A stretch of DNA of 30,437 nucleotides from CAZGMC01 sp964526565 (GTDB lineage: Bacteria > Pseudomonadota > Alphaproteobacteria > DSM-16000 > Inquilinaceae). Below are positions 28,259 to 30,437 of the stretch, in pieces. Where the stretch lies: the NCBI GenBank assembly GCA_964526565.1, contig CAZGMC010000050.1:1-30437 (forward strand), read 5' to 3'. Made by a program: the position numbers and the translations under genes. Position 1 is the stretch's first letter. Every line of letters starts with the position of its first letter. Below the pieces are notes generated by a model, which worked only from the letters and a program-made list of their open reading frames with translations, was not told the origin of the DNA and did no database searches.

Positions 28259-29050
28259 TCAGCGGTCCGGCCAGACCGGGCGACGCTGCTCCTCGAAGGT
28301 GCCGCCGGGCCAGTGGCCGTGCCAAGGCGCCGGCGGGTCGGCGGGCGGCTGCGTCGCTGGCGGTCCCGGCGGTCCCGGCGGCGTCAGGATGGCGACGAAC
28401 ACGATCCCGGCCAGGAAGCCGCCGATGTGCGCCCACCAGGCGACGCCGGCGACCTCGCCGCCGCCGACCAGCAGCGAGCCGGCGCCCTGGAACAGCTGCA
28501 AGGCGAACCAGACGGCGACATAGGCCAGTGCCGTGATCCGGAAGAACAGCGGAATGATGATGATCGGGATCAGCAGCACGACCTGCGCCCGCGGGTAGAG
28601 CATGGCATGCGCCCCGAGCACGCCGGCGATGGCCCCCGATGCGCCGAGCGTCGGCACCGGGCTGCCCGGATAGGCCACCATGTGCGTGCCGCTGGCCAGC
28701 AGCGCGCAGATGACGTAGAGCACGATGAAGCGGAAGCTGCCGAGTCGCGCCTCGACCGCGCGGCCGAACAGCCACAGCGTCCACATGTTCAGAATCAGGT
28801 GCAGCCAGCCGCCGTGCAGGAAGGCCATGGACAGGAACGGCAGGTAGTCGTCCGGGTCCAGGCCGCGCACCAGCGCCCAGCGCGGGTTGGCATGGCGCAG
28901 CGGGATCAGCGCGAACTCGCCGATGAACCGAAGCTGTTCCAGGTGGGGCAGGCTGATCTGGAACAGGAACACGCCGGTGCACGCAACGATCAGCGCGATG
29001 ACGACGGCATGGCCGCCCGGCCGGGGCGCTGTCGTGGTGATCGGGATCAT
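28259..29050 (-). CDS. Rhomboid family intramembrane serine protease
   Basis: A 263-residue membrane protease with about seven hydrophobic helices. Family residues are H84 and N88 in HGGWLHLILNMW, catalytic Ser139 in GASGAIAG, and catalytic His208 in WWAHIGGFLAG. A 40-residue Pro-rich tail follows the last helix, partly made of GGTCCCGGC repeats. I chose the Met at 29050, just before the first helix; a Met 16 codons upstream is also open, and neither has a good ribosome site. The substrate is unknown. Confidence 0.88.
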   Translation of the reverse strand: MIPITTTAPRPGGHAVVIALIVACTGVFLFQISLPHLEQLRFIGEFALIPLRHANPRWALVRGLDPDDYLPFLSMAFLHGGWLHLILNMWTLWLFGRAVEARLGSFRFIVLYVICALLASGTHMVAYPGSPVPTLGASGAIAGVLGAHAMLYPRAQVVLLIPIIIIPLFFRITALAYVAVWFALQLFQGAGSLLVGGGEVAGVAWWAHIGGFLAGIVFVAILTPPGPPGPPATQPPADPPAPWHGHWPGGTFEEQRRPVWPDR

Positions 29051-29166
29051 GACCCGAATAAGGTGGCGGCCGGCCGCCCGGTTGCCAAGCCGCGGCACGG
29101 GCGCGCGCCGCCGGCCGTCCCGGCTGCCGGCGGTGCCTCGCGGTCTGTGTGCTGACGGCGGGCGGC

Positions 29167-30437
29167 CTAGCGGCCGGTCGGGACCTCGGCCACCTGGGCG
29201 GCGGCATTCATCAGCGCGGCATGGCGGCGGTCGCGGTGAGTGACGGCCTCGCGGAAGGCGGCCAGCTCGGCACCCTCCAGGGTGCGCCCGACCGGCAGGT
29301 CGACGCTGAGCGGGTTGACCTGGCTGCCGTTGACGTGGACCTCGTAATGCAGGTGCGGGCCGGTCGACAGCCCGGTCGAGCCGACATGGCCGATGACCTG
29401 GCCCTGCGCGACGCGGCTGCCGTTGCCCAGGCCCGAGGCGAACCGGCTCATGTGGCCGTAGGCGGTGCTCAGGGTCCGGTTGTGGCGGATGCGGATGTAG
29501 TTGCCATAGCCGCCGTTGTGGCCGATCACTTCGATCACGCCGTCGCCGGCGGCGAAGATGGGCGTGCCGGCCGCGGCGGCGAAGTCGACGCCCTGGTGCA
29601 TGCGGCTGTAGCCCAGGATGGGATGGCGGCGCATGCCGTAGCCCGAGGACAGGCGCGCCCCGTCCACCGGGGTGCGCAGCAGGGCGCGGCGTACGCTCTG
29701 GCCGTCGCGGTCGTAGTAGTCGATGCGGCCGTCGGCGGTCTCGAACCGGTAGACGGCGAGATCGCGGTCGCCGAGCTGCAGCCGCGCATAGATGATGTTG
29801 CCGTCGCGGGCGACGGCGCCGTCCGCATGGTGGTCGCGCTCGAACAGGATCTCGAAGCGGTCGCCGGGATGGATGTCGCGCTGGAAGTCGACGGAGTACG
29901 AGAAGGCGCGGATCAGCGGCTCGAGGATCTGGTAGGGCACGCCGCCGGCACTGGTGCTGGCCGCCAGGCTGCCTTCGATGTTCCCGGCGGCGGCGACGAG
30001 CCGGGTCTCCAGCCGGTTGGCGGCCTCGTCGGCGGTGAAGCCGCCATCGGCATCGCGGTGCACGACCACCTTGCGCTCGACGTCGGGCATCAGCTCCAGG
30101 CCGAGCAGCCCGGCGTCATGGCCGCGGTGGTCCAGCACCAGGGTAATCTCCTGGCCGACCTGCAGGTCGCGCGGATCGTAGGCCTCCTCAAGTGCCGCCA
30201 CCAGGGCGTGGGCATCGCGGCGCGGCACCGCGGCACGGGTCAGCAGGCCGAGCAGGGTGTCGCCGCTGCGCACGGTCAGCACGCGCCGCTCCTCGCCCAG
30301 GCGGTACGGCTCCTCCAGCAGGCTGTCGGCGGTGCTGAGCGCCAGCACCCCGGTCAGGGCGGGGCGGGCGGCGTCGGCGTCCTGCGGTGGGGGCGGTGCG
30401 GGCGCGGCCGTGGCGCGGGCCTCGGGCGTGCCCAGCA
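29167..30437 (-). CDS. M23 family metallopeptidase, 5' end beyond the window
   Basis: Predicted periplasmic LytM-type peptidoglycan endopeptidase or regulator. The frame is open to the right edge, so the N terminus is missing. Visible: an Ala/Pro-rich linker, a LysM/OapA-like region (LTVRSGDTLLGLLTRA and VGQEITLVLD), a long middle domain, and the C-terminal peptidase with GYGMRRHPILG, zinc ligands His and Asp in MHQGVDF, and His in PHLHYEVHVNG. All zinc ligands are present, so the enzyme should be active. The last 60 residues are a helical tail. It is on the same strand as the rhomboid gene, but 116 bp separate them. Confidence 0.92.
   Translation of the reverse strand, partial: LGTPEARATAAPAPPPPQDADAARPALTGVLALSTADSLLEEPYRLGEERRVLTVRSGDTLLGLLTRAAVPRRDAHALVAALEEAYDPRDLQVGQEITLVLDHRGHDAGLLGLELMPDVERKVVVHRDADGGFTADEAANRLETRLVAAAGNIEGSLAASTSAGGVPYQILEPLIRAFSYSVDFQRDIHPGDRFEILFERDHHADGAVARDGNIIYARLQLGDRDLAVYRFETADGRIDYYDRDGQSVRRALLRTPVDGARLSSGYGMRRHPILGYSRMHQGVDFAAAAGTPIFAAGDGVIEVIGHNGGYGNYIRIRHNRTLSTAYGHMSRFASGLGNGSRVAQGQVIGHVGSTGLSTGPHLHYEVHVNGSQVNPLSVDLPVGRTLEGAELAAFREAVTHRDRRHAALMNAAAQVAEVPTGR

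Overview
This is a very GC-rich stretch of an alphaproteobacterial chromosome, probably from a Rhodospirillales-like lineage (inferred from gene content; no rRNA is present to test it). Markers typical of Alphaproteobacteria are a DUF1013/TrcR regulator, a DUF1192 protein, two DUF465/YdcH miniproteins, COQ9 beside rpsU, an RT0821-type surface lipoprotein, and a mutY-DUF721-DsbA locus. No tRNA, rRNA, CRISPR array, phage or intact insertion sequence is visible, and genes are tightly packed on both strands.

Layout. 1-2599: the end of a cbb3 oxidase operon (ccoN partial, ccoO, ccoQ, ccoP). 2575-4751: an ADP-ribosylglycohydrolase, two divergent DUF465 proteins and trcR. 4903-7027: a quinone oxidoreductase, DUF1192 and 3-hydroxybutyrate dehydrogenase. 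7128-9032: an unknown protein, pdxH and a glycine-zipper lipoprotein. 9120-11925: a GMC-family flavin oxidoreductase with a small Tat-signal partner, then a small exported-looking protein with a CPICGC motif. 11926-12264: a non-coding stretch with a palindromic dispersed repeat. 12265-18834: a large zinc-homeostasis locus. 18957-22324: hemF, an atypical crotonase and a CBS/DUF294 nucleotidyltransferase-like protein. 22356-25441: DsbA-like protein, DUF721, mutY and mlaC. 25442-25987: a non-coding stretch with two 12-bp minisatellites. 25988-27613: rpsU, a peptide deformylase and COQ9. 27928-30437: a small unknown protein, a rhomboid protease and the partial gene of an M23 peptidase.

The most striking region is the zinc locus. 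Two divergent operons, znuA-cobW-DUF1826 (minus) and znuC-znuB-zur-cobW (plus), share an 87-bp intergenic region with one Zur-box-like palindrome. Most gene joints overlap by 4-11 bases. ZnuA has an unusually long His-Asp tract (about 68 residues), ZnuC ends in a His-rich tail, and the second CobW GTPase has a His-rich loop. The locus therefore reads as a self-regulated chain of zinc capture, import and intracellular delivery. Its least understood member is the DUF1826 protein, whose conserved block looks like an HxD...H...R iron/2-oxoglutarate dioxygenase site. That is an inference from motif spacing and is the best lead here for an undescribed function.

A second theme is short in-frame tandem repeats (6, 12 or 15 bp) inside genes and between them. 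A third is GC-rich hairpins between most convergent gene pairs, which probably act as bidirectional terminators.
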